The notes under the pieces: generated by a model
What the model was told of the DNA's origin: nothing
Database searches by the model: none
What the model saw: the letters and a program-made list of their open reading frames with translations, nothing else
Shown here: positions 1 to 8,784 of the stretch, one piece after another
Numbering within the stretch: the first letter of the stretch is position 1
Layout: each line of letters starts with the position of its first letter
Source of the DNA: Mycobacterium avium subsp. avium
Lineage (GTDB): Bacteria > Actinomycetota > Actinomycetes > Mycobacteriales > Mycobacteriaceae
Direction: 5' to 3'
NCBI RefSeq assembly: GCF_009741445.1
Contig: NZ_CP046507.1
Span: 4,030,001 to 4,094,000, forward strand
DNA length: 64,000 nt
Position numbers and translations under genes: made by a program

Positions 1-1802
1 ACGAAAAGGCCGAGATGCCGGGCGTTTTCGGGATGCGGGTCGGGGTTGGCGTCGCCGCCGGCCTGCAGCCGCATGTTGGCGATGCGCCGGTCGGCGTCGT
101 TCATCCCCAGGCCGGAGTCGGCGATGCGCACCACCACTCCCCCGTCACCGCCGCGCGACGCCGACACCCGGGCCGAGGTGGTCGGCGGCGAGTACCGCAG
201 CGCGTTGTCGATCAGCTCGGCGAACAGGTGGATGGCGCCGCCGGCGGCCGCCCCGAGCAGCGAGCACTCGGGCAGCCCGGCGATCTCGACCCGGCGGTAG
301 TCCTCCACCTCGGACACCGCGGCGTTGATCACGGTGGCCAGCGGCACCGGATCGCGCTGGTCGCGCGCCAGCTTCGCGCCGGCCAGCACCAGCAGGTTGG
401 CGCTGTTGCGGCGCAGCCGGGCCGCCAGATGGTCCAGCCGGAACAGGTTGTCCAGCCGTTCGGGATTGTCCTCGTTGCGCTCCAGCCGGTCGATGAGCGC
501 CAGCTGCTGGTCGACCAGCGAGCGGCTGCGCCGCGACATGGTCTCGAACATGTCGTTGACCAGCAGCCGCAGCCGCGCCTCGTCGCCGGCCAGCAGTAGG
601 GCCTGGGTGTGCAGCTCGTCCACGGCGTGCGCGACCTGGCCGATCTCCTCGGTGGTGTACACCGGCAGCGGAGCCGGAATCGGTTCGGCCCCACCGGCTT
701 TCACGTGTGCGATCTCCTCCTCGAGATCGGTGTGGGCCACCTTAAGCGCGCCGTCGCGCAGCGTGCGCAGCGGCCGCACCAGGGCCCGCGCCACCAGCAG
801 CACCACCGCCAGCGCGATCACGATGGCGGCCAGCACCAGGGCGGTGTCCAGGATGGCCGAGTTGCGCCGTTCGGCGGCCTGCGCGTGCACCGACTTGGTC
901 ACCGACGCGGTGGTGCTCTTGATGACCTGGTCGGCGATGTCGTCGGTGGTCTGGATCGAGCGCAGCAGGTCGGGGTTGTCGACGAGCACGCTGGCCGGGT
1001 CGGACATGATCGCCATCCGGCTGACCATCTGCTGTTGCAGCGTCTTGGCCTCGGGCGATCCGGCGCCGAGCACCTCGCTCATGCCGAACAGCGTCGACGG
1101 TTCGGTGCCGGCCAGGGTCGCCATCGAGGTGCGCAGCTGCGGCTCGGGCAGCTCGGCTCCCCGGGTGACCAGGATCTTCTGCATGGTCATCTGCCCGCGG
1201 GCGCCGACCGCCCGGCTCAGGCCCTGGGCCTGCGCCCGGATCCGCTCGTCGTCGACCCGCACCGACGCGTTGATGACGTTTTCGGCGGTCAACAGGATCG
1301 GCGCGTAGAAGGTCACCCGCTCCCGCAGGCCGAGGCTGCCCTCGGCCACCTTGTTCACCAGCATTTGGCCGGCGTCCAGCAGGTTGTTCACCCCGGCGCG
1401 GACGTCGTCGGTGACGTCGGTGTCGCCCAGCCGGGTCTGCAGTTCGTTCTTGCGGGCCTCGTAGTTCTTCTTGGCGCCCTCGGCGTCGCGCCCGGCGGAG
1501 CCGGCCAGCAGCGCGACGTCCAGCGCCGACATGTACTTGGTGATCGCCGGGACGACGTCGGCGCGGGCGGCGGCCAGCCGCAGGCCCGCCGCGTTGGCCA
1601 TCGCGCCGTGGATGCGCAGCACCCCGAAAACCGTCGCCAGCATCAGCGGAACCAGGACGATGGCCAGCACTTTCCACCGCACCGGCCAGTTGCTCAGCGA
1701 CCAGGCCGGCGGGCGTTTGGCCGGCACGGCGCCGCCGCCCAGCGGTGCGGGCCCGGGGGCTTCCGCCGCGGCCGGTTCGGCCGGGCGGCTGAACATGGTC
1801 AC
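1..1802 (-). CDS. Sensor histidine kinase, nitrate/sulfonate-sensing type (3' end off left edge)
   Basis: Membrane sensor kinase of the Rv3365c type; the last part lies beyond the left edge. About 600 codons are visible. An Ala/Pro-rich N-terminus is followed by a first membrane helix (about residues 44-64), a long extracytoplasmic sensor region of the NIT kind, a second helix (about 320-340, AAIVIALAVVLLVARA), and a HATPase domain. The N-box ELIDNALRYSPP is near residue 530 and the G1 box IADSGLGMND near 558. The histidine phosphoacceptor motif is not obvious, as in other actinobacterial kinases of this kind. The start is the GTG at 1802, coupled to a leader ORF by a GTGA overlap; an ATG two codons later (1796) is possible. 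In M. tuberculosis the orthologue precedes roadblock/DUF742 genes, which here would lie outside the window. The ligand is unknown. Confidence 0.85.
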   Translation of the reverse strand, partial: MTMFSRPAEPAAAEAPGPAPLGGGAVPAKRPPAWSLSNWPVRWKVLAIVLVPLMLATVFGVLRIHGAMANAAGLRLAAARADVVPAITKYMSALDVALLAGSAGRDAEGAKKNYEARKNELQTRLGDTDVTDDVRAGVNNLLDAGQMLVNKVAEGSLGLRERVTFYAPILLTAENVINASVRVDDERIRAQAQGLSRAVGARGQMTMQKILVTRGAELPEPQLRTSMATLAGTEPSTLFGMSEVLGAGSPEAKTLQQQMVSRMAIMSDPASVLVDNPDLLRSIQTTDDIADQVIKSTTASVTKSVHAQAAERRNSAILDTALVLAAIVIALAVVLLVARALVRPLRTLRDGALKVAHTDLEEEIAHVKAGGAEPIPAPLPVYTTEEIGQVAHAVDELHTQALLLAGDEARLRLLVNDMFETMSRRSRSLVDQQLALIDRLERNEDNPERLDNLFRLDHLAARLRRNSANLLVLAGAKLARDQRDPVPLATVINAAVSEVEDYRRVEIAGLPECSLLGAAAGGAIHLFAELIDNALRYSPPTTSARVSASRGGDGGVVVRIADSGLGMNDADRRIANMRLQAGGDANPDPHPENARHLGLF

Positions 1803-1861
1803 GTCGTCGCGGCCGCGCGACCGGCCGCTGCGCTCAGCGCTGAAACAAACCCGAGGCTCAT
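1799..1861 (-). CDS. Possible 20-codon leader ORF before the sensor kinase
   Basis: An ATG at 1861 follows a good Shine-Dalgarno sequence (AGGAAG on the minus strand). It opens a 20-codon frame rich in Ala and Ser whose TGA overlaps the kinase GTG start as GTGA. The kinase start has no Shine-Dalgarno sequence of its own, so coupled translation is plausible. The peptide resembles no known protein, so coding is inferred from the start, ribosome site and overlap only. Confidence 0.35.
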   Translation of the reverse strand: MSLGFVSALSAAAGRAAATT

Positions 1862-2051
1862 GAAACTTCCTGCTTTATTTCGCCATTTCGCCCGCCGCGC
1901 GCCAGATCGGCGTGTGCGTAAGTGTGGCAACCCGACGAGTATGACAGCCCGCGGGCCAGGCCACCAGAATCGTCACTGAGCAGACAGGTCCCTCCAAGGT
2001 GGCGCCGCCCGGCCGTCGTCGGCCCTGGCAAACACCGCGGCGGGCGGAAGG
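1862..2051. other. Upstream region of the sensor kinase
   Basis: Non-coding stretch with locally lower GC next to the leader ORF. On the minus strand a CATACT hexamer could be a -10 element for the kinase. No other feature was seen. Confidence 0.4.
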
Positions 2052-2657
2052 TCAGGCCGGGCGCAGCACGGCGACCAGGAAGTCGGAGTCCTCGGTGAAC
2101 GGCCGCAGGTCCCAGCTGGACAGCAGCAGATCGGGGGCGAACCCGGCGTCGGCCGCGTCGTTGAGGAAGTCGGTGAACTCGTACTCGCGGTAGGCGCCGA
2201 AGCCGATCGCGGCGCGGCCGTCGGCGGCCAGGTGTGCGCGCAGCCGGCTCAGCACCAGCACACGGGTGCTGGGCGCCAGGAACGTCATCACGTTGCCGGC
2301 CGAGACGATCACGTCGAACGGGTCGGTGATGCCGCGGGCGGGCAGGTCGAGCTCGGCGAGGTCGCCGACCAGCCAGCGCGGCCCGGGATGGTCGTGCTCG
2401 GCGGCTTCGATCAGCGCCGGGTCGACGTCGACGCCGACCACCTGGTGGCCGGCCGCGGCGAGGTAGCTGCCCAGCCGGCCGGGTCCGCAGCCGGCGTCGA
2501 GGATGCGGGCGCCCCGGGGCGCCATGGCGTCCACGAACCGGGCCTCGCCGGCCAGGTCGTCGCCGGCGCGGGCCATGGCGCGGAAGCGCTCGATGTACCA
2601 GTGCGAATGCCCGGGATCGGCAGCGACCTTCTGCATCCAGATGCTCTGCTCGACCAT
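2052..2657 (-). CDS. Class I SAM-dependent methyltransferase
   Basis: 201-residue protein with a Rossmann methyltransferase fold. Motif I ILDAGCGPGRLGSYLA (about residues 52-67) binds S-adenosylmethionine, GVDVDPALIEAA gives the acidic residue at the end of strand 2, and DVIVSAGNVMTFL matches motif IV. No specificity domain is present, so the substrate cannot be read from sequence. Its start is only 17 bp from the divergent tRNA methylase start. I do not recall a neighbour of this kind at the M. tuberculosis locus, where a PE_PGRS gene follows the SPOUT gene, so this is a species difference. The start at 2657 was chosen because upstream sequence belongs to the other gene. Confidence 0.85.
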   Translation of the reverse strand: MVEQSIWMQKVAADPGHSHWYIERFRAMARAGDDLAGEARFVDAMAPRGARILDAGCGPGRLGSYLAAAGHQVVGVDVDPALIEAAEHDHPGPRWLVGDLAELDLPARGITDPFDVIVSAGNVMTFLAPSTRVLVLSRLRAHLAADGRAAIGFGAYREYEFTDFLNDAADAGFAPDLLLSSWDLRPFTEDSDFLVAVLRPA

Positions 2658-2674
2658 GCGACCATTATCGCGTT
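2658..2674. promoter_or_regulatory. 17-bp divergent start region, probable leaderless start
   Basis: Only 17 bp separate the ATG of the methyltransferase from the GTG of the SPOUT gene. CATTAT at 2663-2668 would place a -10 element about 7 nt before the GTG at 2675. That spacing fits a leaderless transcript, which is common in mycobacteria. Promoter parts for both genes must lie inside the opposite coding sequence. This is inference from spacing. Confidence 0.4.
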
Positions 2675-3139
2675 GTGTTCAAGCTGATGTTCGTCTCCCC
2701 GCGCATCGCCCCCAACACGGGCAACGCCATCCGGACGGCGGCGGCGACCGGCTGCGAATTGCATCTGGTCGAGCCGATGGGCTTCGACCTGTCCGAACCC
2801 AAGCTGCGCCGGGCCGGGCTGGACTATCACGACCTCGCCTCGGTCACCGTGCACGCCTCGCTGGCCGCCGCGTGGGACGCGTTGACGCCGGCCCGGGTGG
2901 TCGCGTTCACCTCGCACGCCCCCGCGTCGTTCGCCGAGCTGCGCTACCGGCCGGGCGACGTGCTGATGTTCGGCCCCGAACCCACCGGGCTGGACGCGGC
3001 CACGCTGGCCGACCCGCACGTCACCACCCAGGTGCGCATCCCGATGCTGGCCGGGCGGCGCTCACTGAACCTGTCCAACGCCGCGGCGATCGCCGTCTAC
3101 GAGGCGTGGCGGCAGCACGGCTACGCCGGGGCGACCTGA
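2675..3139 (+). CDS. trmL: tRNA (cytidine/uridine-34 2'-O)-methyltransferase, SPOUT family
   Basis: 154 residues, the usual length for the single-domain TrmL/YibK branch of SpoU methylases, which 2'-O-methylate the wobble base of tRNA-Leu isoacceptors. Seen: N-terminal FVSPRIAPNTGNAIRTAAATG (SPOUT motif 1), MFGPEPTGL (motif 2) and IPM..RSLNLSNAAAIAVYEAWRQ (motif 3, the trefoil-knot SAM site). M. tuberculosis Rv3366 is the equivalent and is often named spoU. Start is GTG at 2675. The gene converges with the nitroreductase across 56 bp. Family is certain; the exact tRNA target is inferred. Confidence 0.9.
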   Translation: MFKLMFVSPRIAPNTGNAIRTAAATGCELHLVEPMGFDLSEPKLRRAGLDYHDLASVTVHASLAAAWDALTPARVVAFTSHAPASFAELRYRPGDVLMFGPEPTGLDAATLADPHVTTQVRIPMLAGRRSLNLSNAAAIAVYEAWRQHGYAGAT

Positions 3140-3195
3140 TTTCATCGCGGCGTCCCGCTTCGCCCGGCTGCGCCGCGCTTGCGATCGCCGCGGAT
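3140..3195. other. Convergent intergenic gap
   Basis: 56 bp between convergent stop codons. It contains imperfect GC-rich inverted segments (ATCGCGGCG near its left end, CGCCGCGGAT near its right end) that could form a bidirectional terminator stem. No gene is present. Confidence 0.35.
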
Positions 3196-3843
3196 TCACC
3201 AGCTGTCCCAGTGCGTGACCTGCTCGGCGGGCAGCCGCTTGGCCGGGCGGAAGTCGGTGCCCTTGGTGTAGGCGATCGGGAACAGCCCGCCCTGGCTGTA
3301 GCGGTCGTGCGGGATGCCGAGCAGCTCGGCGGCCTGCTTCTCGCCGTCGTTGATCAGGTGCAGCGTGGTCCAGCAGGTGCCCAGCCCGCGCGAGCGCAGC
3401 GCCAGGCAGAAGCTCCACGCGGCCGGGAACAGCGACGCCCAGAACGACGCGCTCAGCCCCAGCGGCGCGTTCTCCACCCGCCCCTCCAGGCACGGGATCA
3501 GCAGCACCGGCGCCTCGTGCATGTGCTCGGCGAGGTAGACCGCCGAGTCCTTGACCTTGGGCATCCGCTCGCCGCGGGTGTCGCCCTCGGGGTACTCGGC
3601 GGCGGGCAGGCTCAGGTAGGCGCGGGCGTTGGCCAGGTAGATGTCGGCGATCGCCTTCTTCTTGTCGGCGTCCTCGACGAAAACCCATTGCCAGCCTTGG
3701 GCATTGGACCCGGTGGGCGCCTGCAGCGCCAGTTCCAGGCATTCCATCAGGACCTCGCGGGGCACCGGCTTGTCGAAGTCGAGCCGCTTGCGGACCGAGC
3801 GGGTGGTGGTCAGGACTTCGTCGACGGACAGGTTCAGGGTCAT
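3196..3843 (-). CDS. Nitroreductase family oxidoreductase (Rv3368c type)
   Basis: 215 residues, full length for FMN-dependent nitroreductases. The N-terminal block TRSVRKRLDFDKPVP is the FMN-phosphate binding region, QAPTGSNAQGWQWVFV is the following core motif, and RSRGLGTCWTTLHL with LLGIPHDRY forms the dimer and flavin site. Such enzymes reduce nitro groups or quinones with NAD(P)H or related donors; the natural substrate is unknown. The gene stands alone: upstream are an inverted repeat and a 58-bp hairpin that separate it from dnaE2. It converges with the SPOUT gene. Confidence 0.9.
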   Translation of the reverse strand: MTLNLSVDEVLTTTRSVRKRLDFDKPVPREVLMECLELALQAPTGSNAQGWQWVFVEDADKKKAIADIYLANARAYLSLPAAEYPEGDTRGERMPKVKDSAVYLAEHMHEAPVLLIPCLEGRVENAPLGLSASFWASLFPAAWSFCLALRSRGLGTCWTTLHLINDGEKQAAELLGIPHDRYSQGGLFPIAYTKGTDFRPAKRLPAEQVTHWDSW

Positions 3844-3860
3844 GCTTGGAGACTACCGTC

Positions 3861-3888
3861 GGCCGACCGGCCGGCCCGTCGGTCGGCC
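3861..3888. repeat. Inverted repeat just upstream of the nitroreductase
   Basis: GGCCGACC at 3861-3868 and GGTCGGCC at 3881-3888 are perfect 8-bp arms around a 12-bp GC-rich spacer, starting 17 bp from the nitroreductase start. It could be an operator or a leader hairpin. The GC-rich setting raises the chance of coincidence. Confidence 0.4.
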
Positions 3889-3896
3889 CGCCGCCA

Positions 3897-3954
3897 CCGA
3901 ACGTGCACTCACGGTGACGTTCACGCGAAATTTTCGCCGCCAGTGCACGTTCGG
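3897..3954. repeat. 58-bp dispersed hairpin element, copy 1 (after dnaE2)
   Basis: The outer arms CCGAACGTGCACT (3897-3909) and AGTGCACGTTCGG (3942-3954) are perfect 13-bp complements. Over 21 nt the arms match at 18 positions, and an inner GCGAAA/TTTCGC stem sits at the centre. It begins 8 bp beyond the dnaE2 stop on the minus strand, the place of a terminator, although no U-tract follows. An element of identical length with related arms lies at 46558-46615 after gadB. Confidence 0.75.
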
Positions 3955-3962
3955 CGGGCCGG

Positions 3963-6900
3963 TCAGCGGAAGTCGCGGGAGCGCGAGCCGACGGCCAGGG
4001 TGATGCGGCCCAACCGTTCGGCGACGACGGTGATGGCGCCGCTGGCGTTTTGCACCTGCCCGCGCACCAGCAACGCCGGCGCGGTGTTGGCCAGCTTGCG
4101 ATGCCGCGCCCACACCCCCGGGGTGCAGAGCACGTTGACCATCCCGGTCTCGTCCTCGAGGTTGAGGAAGGTCACCCCCTGCGCGGTGCCGGGCCGCTGC
4201 CGATGCGTCACCGCGCCCGCGATCAGGACCCGGTCGCCGTCGGGCACCGACCCCAGCCTCGCCGCGGGCACCACCCCCATCGCGTCCAGGTCGTCGCGCA
4301 GGAACTGGGTCGGATAGCTGTCCGGGGAGATGCCGGTGGCCCACACGTCGGCGGCGGCCAGCTCCAGCTCGCTCATCCCCGGCAGCGCCGGGATGTGCGA
4401 GGACGAACCCACCCCGGGCAGCCGGTCCGGCCGCTGGGTGGCCGCCGCCCCGGCCGCCCACAGCGCCTCGCGCCGCGACATCCCGAAGCAGCCGAACGCC
4501 CCGGCGGTCGCCAGCGCCTCGGTCTGCGGCACCGAAAGGTGCAGCCGGGCGGTCAGGTCCAGCAGGGAAGCGAACGGGCCGTTGGCCTTTCGCTCCTGCA
4601 CCAGCTTTTCGGCCAGGTCGTCGCCGATGTGGCGGACGGCACCCAGGCCGAGGCGCACCTCGGTGCCGGCGTTCTCCAGCGTGGCGTGCGCCAGGCTGGC
4701 GTTGACGTCCGGGCCGTGCACCGTCACGCCGTGCCGGCGGGCGTCGGCCACCAGCGACTGCGGCGAGTAGAACCCCATCGGCTGGGCGCGCAGCAGCGCC
4801 GCGCAGAACGCCGCGGGGTGGTGCAGCTTGAACCACGACGAGTAGAACACCAGCGACGCGAAGCTCAGCGCATGGCTTTCCGGGAAGCCGAAATTGGCGA
4901 ACGCCTCCAGCTTTTCGTAGGTCCGGTCGATCACCTCGTCAGGGGCGCCGTGCAGCGCCCGCATGCCGTCGTAGAACCGGCCGCGCAGCCGTCGCATCCG
5001 CTCGGTGGAGCGCTTGGACCCCATGGCGCGGCGCAGCTGATCGGCCTCGGCGGCGGAGAACCCGGCGCAGTCCACCGCGAGCTGCATCAGCTGCTCCTGA
5101 AACAGCGGCACCCCCAACGTCTTTCGCAGCGCCGGCTCCATCGACGGGTGGTCGTAGAGTACCGGGTCCACCCCATTGCGCCGCCGGATGTAGGGATGCA
5201 CCGACCCGCCCTGGATGGGCCCGGGACGGATCAGCGCCACCTCCACCACCAGGTCGTAGAACACCCGGGGCTTCAGCCGCGGCAGGGTGGCCATCTGCGC
5301 GCGCGACTCCACCTGGAACACGCCGACGGAATCGGCGCGGGCCAGCATCTCGTACACCGCCGGCTCGGACAGGTCGAGCCGCGACAGGTCCACCTCGATC
5401 CCCTTGTGCTCGGCCACCAGGTCGATGGCGTAGTGCAGTGCCGAGAGCATGCCCAGCCCGAGCAGGTCGAACTTCACCAAACCGATTGCCGCGCAGTCGT
5501 CTTTGTCCCACTGCAGCACGCTGCGATTCTCCATCCGGGCCCACTCCACCGGGCACACGTCGGCGATCGGGCGGTCGCAGATCACCATGCCGCCCGAATG
5601 AATGCCCAGGTGTCGCGGCAGGTTGCGGACCTGGTTGGCCAGATCGATCACCTGCGGCGGGATGCCTTCCACGTCCGGGGAATCCGCCAGCCCGCTCCAG
5701 CTGCTGATCTGCTTGCTCCACGCGTCCTGCTGGCCCTGCGAATAGCCCAGCGCGCGGGCCATGTCGCGCACCGCGATCTTTCCCCGGTAGGTGATGACGT
5801 TGGCGACCTGGGCGGCGTAGTCGCGGCCGTAGCGGTCGTAGACGTACTGGATCACCTTTTCGCGCTGGTCGGATTCGATGTCCATGTCGATGTCGGGCGG
5901 CCCGTCGCGGGCCGGCGACAGGAAGCGCTCGAACAGCAGCTCGTTGGCCACCGGGTCCACCGCGGTGACGCCCAGGGCGTAGCAGACCGCGGAGTTGGCC
6001 GCCGATCCCCGGCCCTGACACAGGATGTTGTTCTCCCGGCAGAACCGCGCGATGTCGTGCACCACCAGGAAATAGCCCGGAAACTGCAGTTGCGCAATGA
6101 CTTTCAGCTCGTGCTCGATCTGGGCGTAGGCCCGCGGCGCGCGCTCGGGTGACCCGTAGCGGTCGCGCGCCCCGGTCATGGTCAACTGCCGCAGCCAGCT
6201 GTCCTCGGTGTGCCCGTCGGGCACGTCGAACGGCGGCAGCCGCGGCGCGATCAGCGCCAGCCCGAACGCGCACTGCTCGCCCAGCTCGGCGGCGGCGGTC
6301 ACCGCCTCGGGACACCACGCGAACAGCCGGGCCATCTCCTCGCCGGAGCGCAGGTGCGAACCGCCCAGCGGGGCCAGCCATCCGGCGGCCGAATCCAGCG
6401 ACTCCCGGGCCCGGATGGCGCCCACCGCCATGGCCAGCCGGCGCCGCGACGGCCCGGCGAAATGCGCGCCGGTGGTGGCGACGACGCCGACCCCGAAGCG
6501 CGGGGCCAGCGCGGCCAGCGCCGCGTTGCGTTCGTCGTCGAGCGGTTGGCCATGCCGGGTCAGCTCGATGCTGACCCGCGCCGCGCCGAACCGGTCCACC
6601 AGATCGGCCAGCGCCCGCGCCGCCGCGTCCGGCCCGCCGTCGGAAAGCGCTTGGCGGACATGGCCTTTGCGGCAACCGGTCAGGATGTGCCAGTGCCCGC
6701 CGGCGGCCTCGGTCAGCGCGTCGAGATCGTAGCGGGGCTTGCCCTTCTCGCCGCCGGCCAGATGCGCCACGGCCAGCTGCCGCGACAGCCGCCGGTACCC
6801 CTCGGCGCCGCGGGCCAGCACCAGCAGGTGCGGGCCGGGCGGGTCGGGCGCCTCGGTGCGCGCACTGGGGCCCAAAGACAGTTCGGCGCCGAACACGGTG

Positions 6901-7244
6901 CGCACGTCGAGTTCGGCCGCCGCCTCGGCGAACCGCACCGCCCCGTACAACCCGTCGTGGTCGGTGAGCGCCAGGGCGCGCAGGTCCAGCCGGGCGGCCT
7001 CCTCGACCATCTCCTCGGGCGTGCTCACCCCGTCCAGGAAGCTGAACGCGGAATGCGCGTGCAATTCGGCATAGGGAACCGACGAACGGGCCGCCCGGCC
7101 CTCGTCCGGCGGCCGGTACGTCGCGCGCCCGCGCGACAGCGGTCCGTCTGGTTCCGGGGCCGGCGACTCGCCGGCGCGGCGCGGCTTGCTGTCGAGCACC
7201 CGCTCCATCTCCGCCCAACTCGGCGGCCCGTTGAACCAGCCCAC
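3963..7244 (-). CDS. dnaE2: Error-prone DNA polymerase III alpha subunit DnaE2
   Basis: 1093-residue C-family polymerase used in SOS mutagenesis, making lesion bypass and mutation possible together with ImuA' and ImuB. Seen: N-terminal PHP domain (YAELHAHSAFSFLDG near residue 57), polymerase catalytic block PPDIDMDIESDQRE (the acidic metal ligands), YFLVVHDIARFC, the helix-hairpin-helix region, and a C-terminal OB fold (RVLIAGAVTHRQRPGTAQG). DnaE2 proteins lack the beta-clamp peptide of DnaE1 and depend on ImuB. The start is GTG at 7244 (MGWFNGPPSW), 14 bp from a perfect SOS box. The gene ends just before a 58-bp hairpin. It is transcribed alone; its partners imuA'-imuB are about 11 kb away, the same split arrangement as in M. 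tuberculosis. Confidence 0.97.
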   Translation of the reverse strand: MGWFNGPPSWAEMERVLDSKPRRAGESPAPEPDGPLSRGRATYRPPDEGRAARSSVPYAELHAHSAFSFLDGVSTPEEMVEEAARLDLRALALTDHDGLYGAVRFAEAAAELDVRTVFGAELSLGPSARTEAPDPPGPHLLVLARGAEGYRRLSRQLAVAHLAGGEKGKPRYDLDALTEAAGGHWHILTGCRKGHVRQALSDGGPDAAARALADLVDRFGAARVSIELTRHGQPLDDERNAALAALAPRFGVGVVATTGAHFAGPSRRRLAMAVGAIRARESLDSAAGWLAPLGGSHLRSGEEMARLFAWCPEAVTAAAELGEQCAFGLALIAPRLPPFDVPDGHTEDSWLRQLTMTGARDRYGSPERAPRAYAQIEHELKVIAQLQFPGYFLVVHDIARFCRENNILCQGRGSAANSAVCYALGVTAVDPVANELLFERFLSPARDGPPDIDMDIESDQREKVIQYVYDRYGRDYAAQVANVITYRGKIAVRDMARALGYSQGQQDAWSKQISSWSGLADSPDVEGIPPQVIDLANQVRNLPRHLGIHSGGMVICDRPIADVCPVEWARMENRSVLQWDKDDCAAIGLVKFDLLGLGMLSALHYAIDLVAEHKGIEVDLSRLDLSEPAVYEMLARADSVGVFQVESRAQMATLPRLKPRVFYDLVVEVALIRPGPIQGGSVHPYIRRRNGVDPVLYDHPSMEPALRKTLGVPLFQEQLMQLAVDCAGFSAAEADQLRRAMGSKRSTERMRRLRGRFYDGMRALHGAPDEVIDRTYEKLEAFANFGFPESHALSFASLVFYSSWFKLHHPAAFCAALLRAQPMGFYSPQSLVADARRHGVTVHGPDVNASLAHATLENAGTEVRLGLGAVRHIGDDLAEKLVQERKANGPFASLLDLTARLHLSVPQTEALATAGAFGCFGMSRREALWAAGAAATQRPDRLPGVGSSSHIPALPGMSELELAAADVWATGISPDSYPTQFLRDDLDAMGVVPAARLGSVPDGDRVLIAGAVTHRQRPGTAQGVTFLNLEDETGMVNVLCTPGVWARHRKLANTAPALLVRGQVQNASGAITVVAERLGRITLAVGSRSRDFR

Positions 7245-7257
7245 AGACCCGAGTATA

Positions 7258-7273
7258 TCGAACTGGTGTTCGA
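7258..7273. promoter_or_regulatory. LexA SOS box of dnaE2
   Basis: TCGAACTGGTGTTCGA matches the mycobacterial SOS box TCGAAC-N4-GTTCGA in all outer positions. It lies 14 bp before the dnaE2 GTG start, in the 171-bp gap shared with a divergent acyltransferase gene. LexA repression lifted by DNA damage is the expected control. Confidence 0.93.
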
Positions 7274-7415
7274 TTTAATCGCGGCCCGGTACAACCGTTG
7301 TTAAACCGATCTTCAACTCCTAAACAAGGTCTTAACGCTGCGGGGGTTACCGCGGGCGGGGCACTGGACGAATACTGGTACGGGTTCAAAAAAGCGGACA
7401 CGGGCGGGACCGAGC

Positions 7416-8741
7416 ATGGCGCAGACACTCGATACGGCGTTCCTCAAGGCCCACGATCCGGATCAGCACGCCAGCCTGGCGATCGGGGCGGTCGCCATCG
7501 TCGACGGCACCGTGCCCGACCCCGCGCAACTGGAACACCTTGTGGCAGAACGTATCCTGCCGATCGCGCGGTGCACGCAGCTGCTGCGGGCGCACCCGCT
7601 GAACCGGGAGTGGGTGGACTGCCCGGACTTCGATCTGGCCCGGCACCTGCGCCGGGTGGCGATCGCGGGCACCGGCGACGAGGCCGAGCTGTCGCGGGTG
7701 ATCGGCCAGGCGCTGCGCCGGCCGCTGGACCCGGGTCGCCCGCCGTGGGAATGCTGGGTGATCGAGGGCCTGCGCGGCAACCGGTGGGCGATGTTGATGA
7801 AGACCCATCACGGCCTGCTGGACGGCAACCCGGCCGCCCGCCTGATCACCCGGCTCTGCGACGACGCCGACGCCGACATGTTCGCCAATAACGCTGCAGC
7901 ACAACCTGTTTCATCCCCGACCGGCTGGCTCGACGCGCTGAGCCGGGTGTCGTCGCTGACCGGTGGGCTGCTCGGGGCGCTCCGGCTCGCCGGGCGGGCC
8001 GAGGCGGTGGCGCCGGTGCGCCGCTACGCCACGGTGCGGGTGCCGATCGCCGACGTCGACCGGGTCTGCCGCAAATTCGGTGTCAGCGCCAACGACGTCG
8101 CGCTGGCCGCCGTCACCGAGGGATTCCGCACGGTGCTGCTCGACCGCGGCGAGCAACCGCGGGCCGACTCGCTGCGCACCCTGGTCCCGCTGCCGGTCCG
8201 CTCGGCGGTACTCTCGCACCTGCCCGTCGAACACGACGACCCGGTGCGCCGGCTGCAGACCGTGCACGCCCGGTGCAACCCCGCCGCCGGGACGCAGCCG
8301 GCCGGCATCGTCGAATCGGCGATCGGACTGCTCCCGAACATGGTGCGCGGCAATCTGATTCAGCTGTTGTCCCGGCTGCCGCAGCGTGCCGTCGTCACGC
8401 TGGCCACCAACGTGCCCGGGCCGCGCCGACGGCTGCGGGTGATGGGCCAGACGCTGGAGCGGCTGCTGCCGGTCCCCCCGACGGCCACCCAGCTGCACAC
8501 CGGCGTGGCGGTGCTCAGCTACGGCGACGAACTGGTTTTCGGCATCACTGCCGGGCCGGGCGACGGGTTCGACGTCACGCGGCTGGCCGCCGCCGTCGAG
8601 CTGGGCATGGCGCGGCTGGCGGCCCTCGGCGACGATTCCGTGCTGCTGTTCGCCGACCGGCGGCGCCGCCGCGCGGCCCGCCCGCCGCTGGGCCGGGTGC
8701 CGCCCGCACACCCATCGGCGCCCGGACACGCACGTCACTGA
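7416..8741 (+). CDS. WS/DGAT-family diacylglycerol O-acyltransferase (Rv3371 type)
   Basis: 441 residues of the wax-ester synthase/DGAT family that esterifies diacylglycerol or fatty alcohol with acyl-CoA. The catalytic motif HHxxxDG is intact as HHGLLDG (about residues 130-136). The second family signature appears as ATNVPGPRRRLRVMG, a variant of the NVPGP motif, followed by a C-terminal LSYGDELVFGIT block. The start is ATG at 7416, opposite dnaE2. The tail is Arg-rich. Mycobacteria carry many such paralogues for triacylglycerol storage. Activity is likely because the motif is intact; the acyl preference is unknown. Confidence 0.9.
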   Translation: MAQTLDTAFLKAHDPDQHASLAIGAVAIVDGTVPDPAQLEHLVAERILPIARCTQLLRAHPLNREWVDCPDFDLARHLRRVAIAGTGDEAELSRVIGQALRRPLDPGRPPWECWVIEGLRGNRWAMLMKTHHGLLDGNPAARLITRLCDDADADMFANNAAAQPVSSPTGWLDALSRVSSLTGGLLGALRLAGRAEAVAPVRRYATVRVPIADVDRVCRKFGVSANDVALAAVTEGFRTVLLDRGEQPRADSLRTLVPLPVRSAVLSHLPVEHDDPVRRLQTVHARCNPAAGTQPAGIVESAIGLLPNMVRGNLIQLLSRLPQRAVVTLATNVPGPRRRLRVMGQTLERLLPVPPTATQLHTGVAVLSYGDELVFGITAGPGDGFDVTRLAAAVELGMARLAALGDDSVLLFADRRRRRAARPPLGRVPPAHPSAPGHARH

Positions 8742-8784
8742 CCGGCTCGGGGCGCGACCGTGCCGCCGTGAGAAGGTTTTCCTC

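Noticed and set aside
4939..7428. 829-codon minus-strand frame overlapping dnaE2
   Set aside because: Out of frame with dnaE2, Arg/Gly/Ala-rich and without motifs; the dnaE2 frame explains the region and fits the SOS box.
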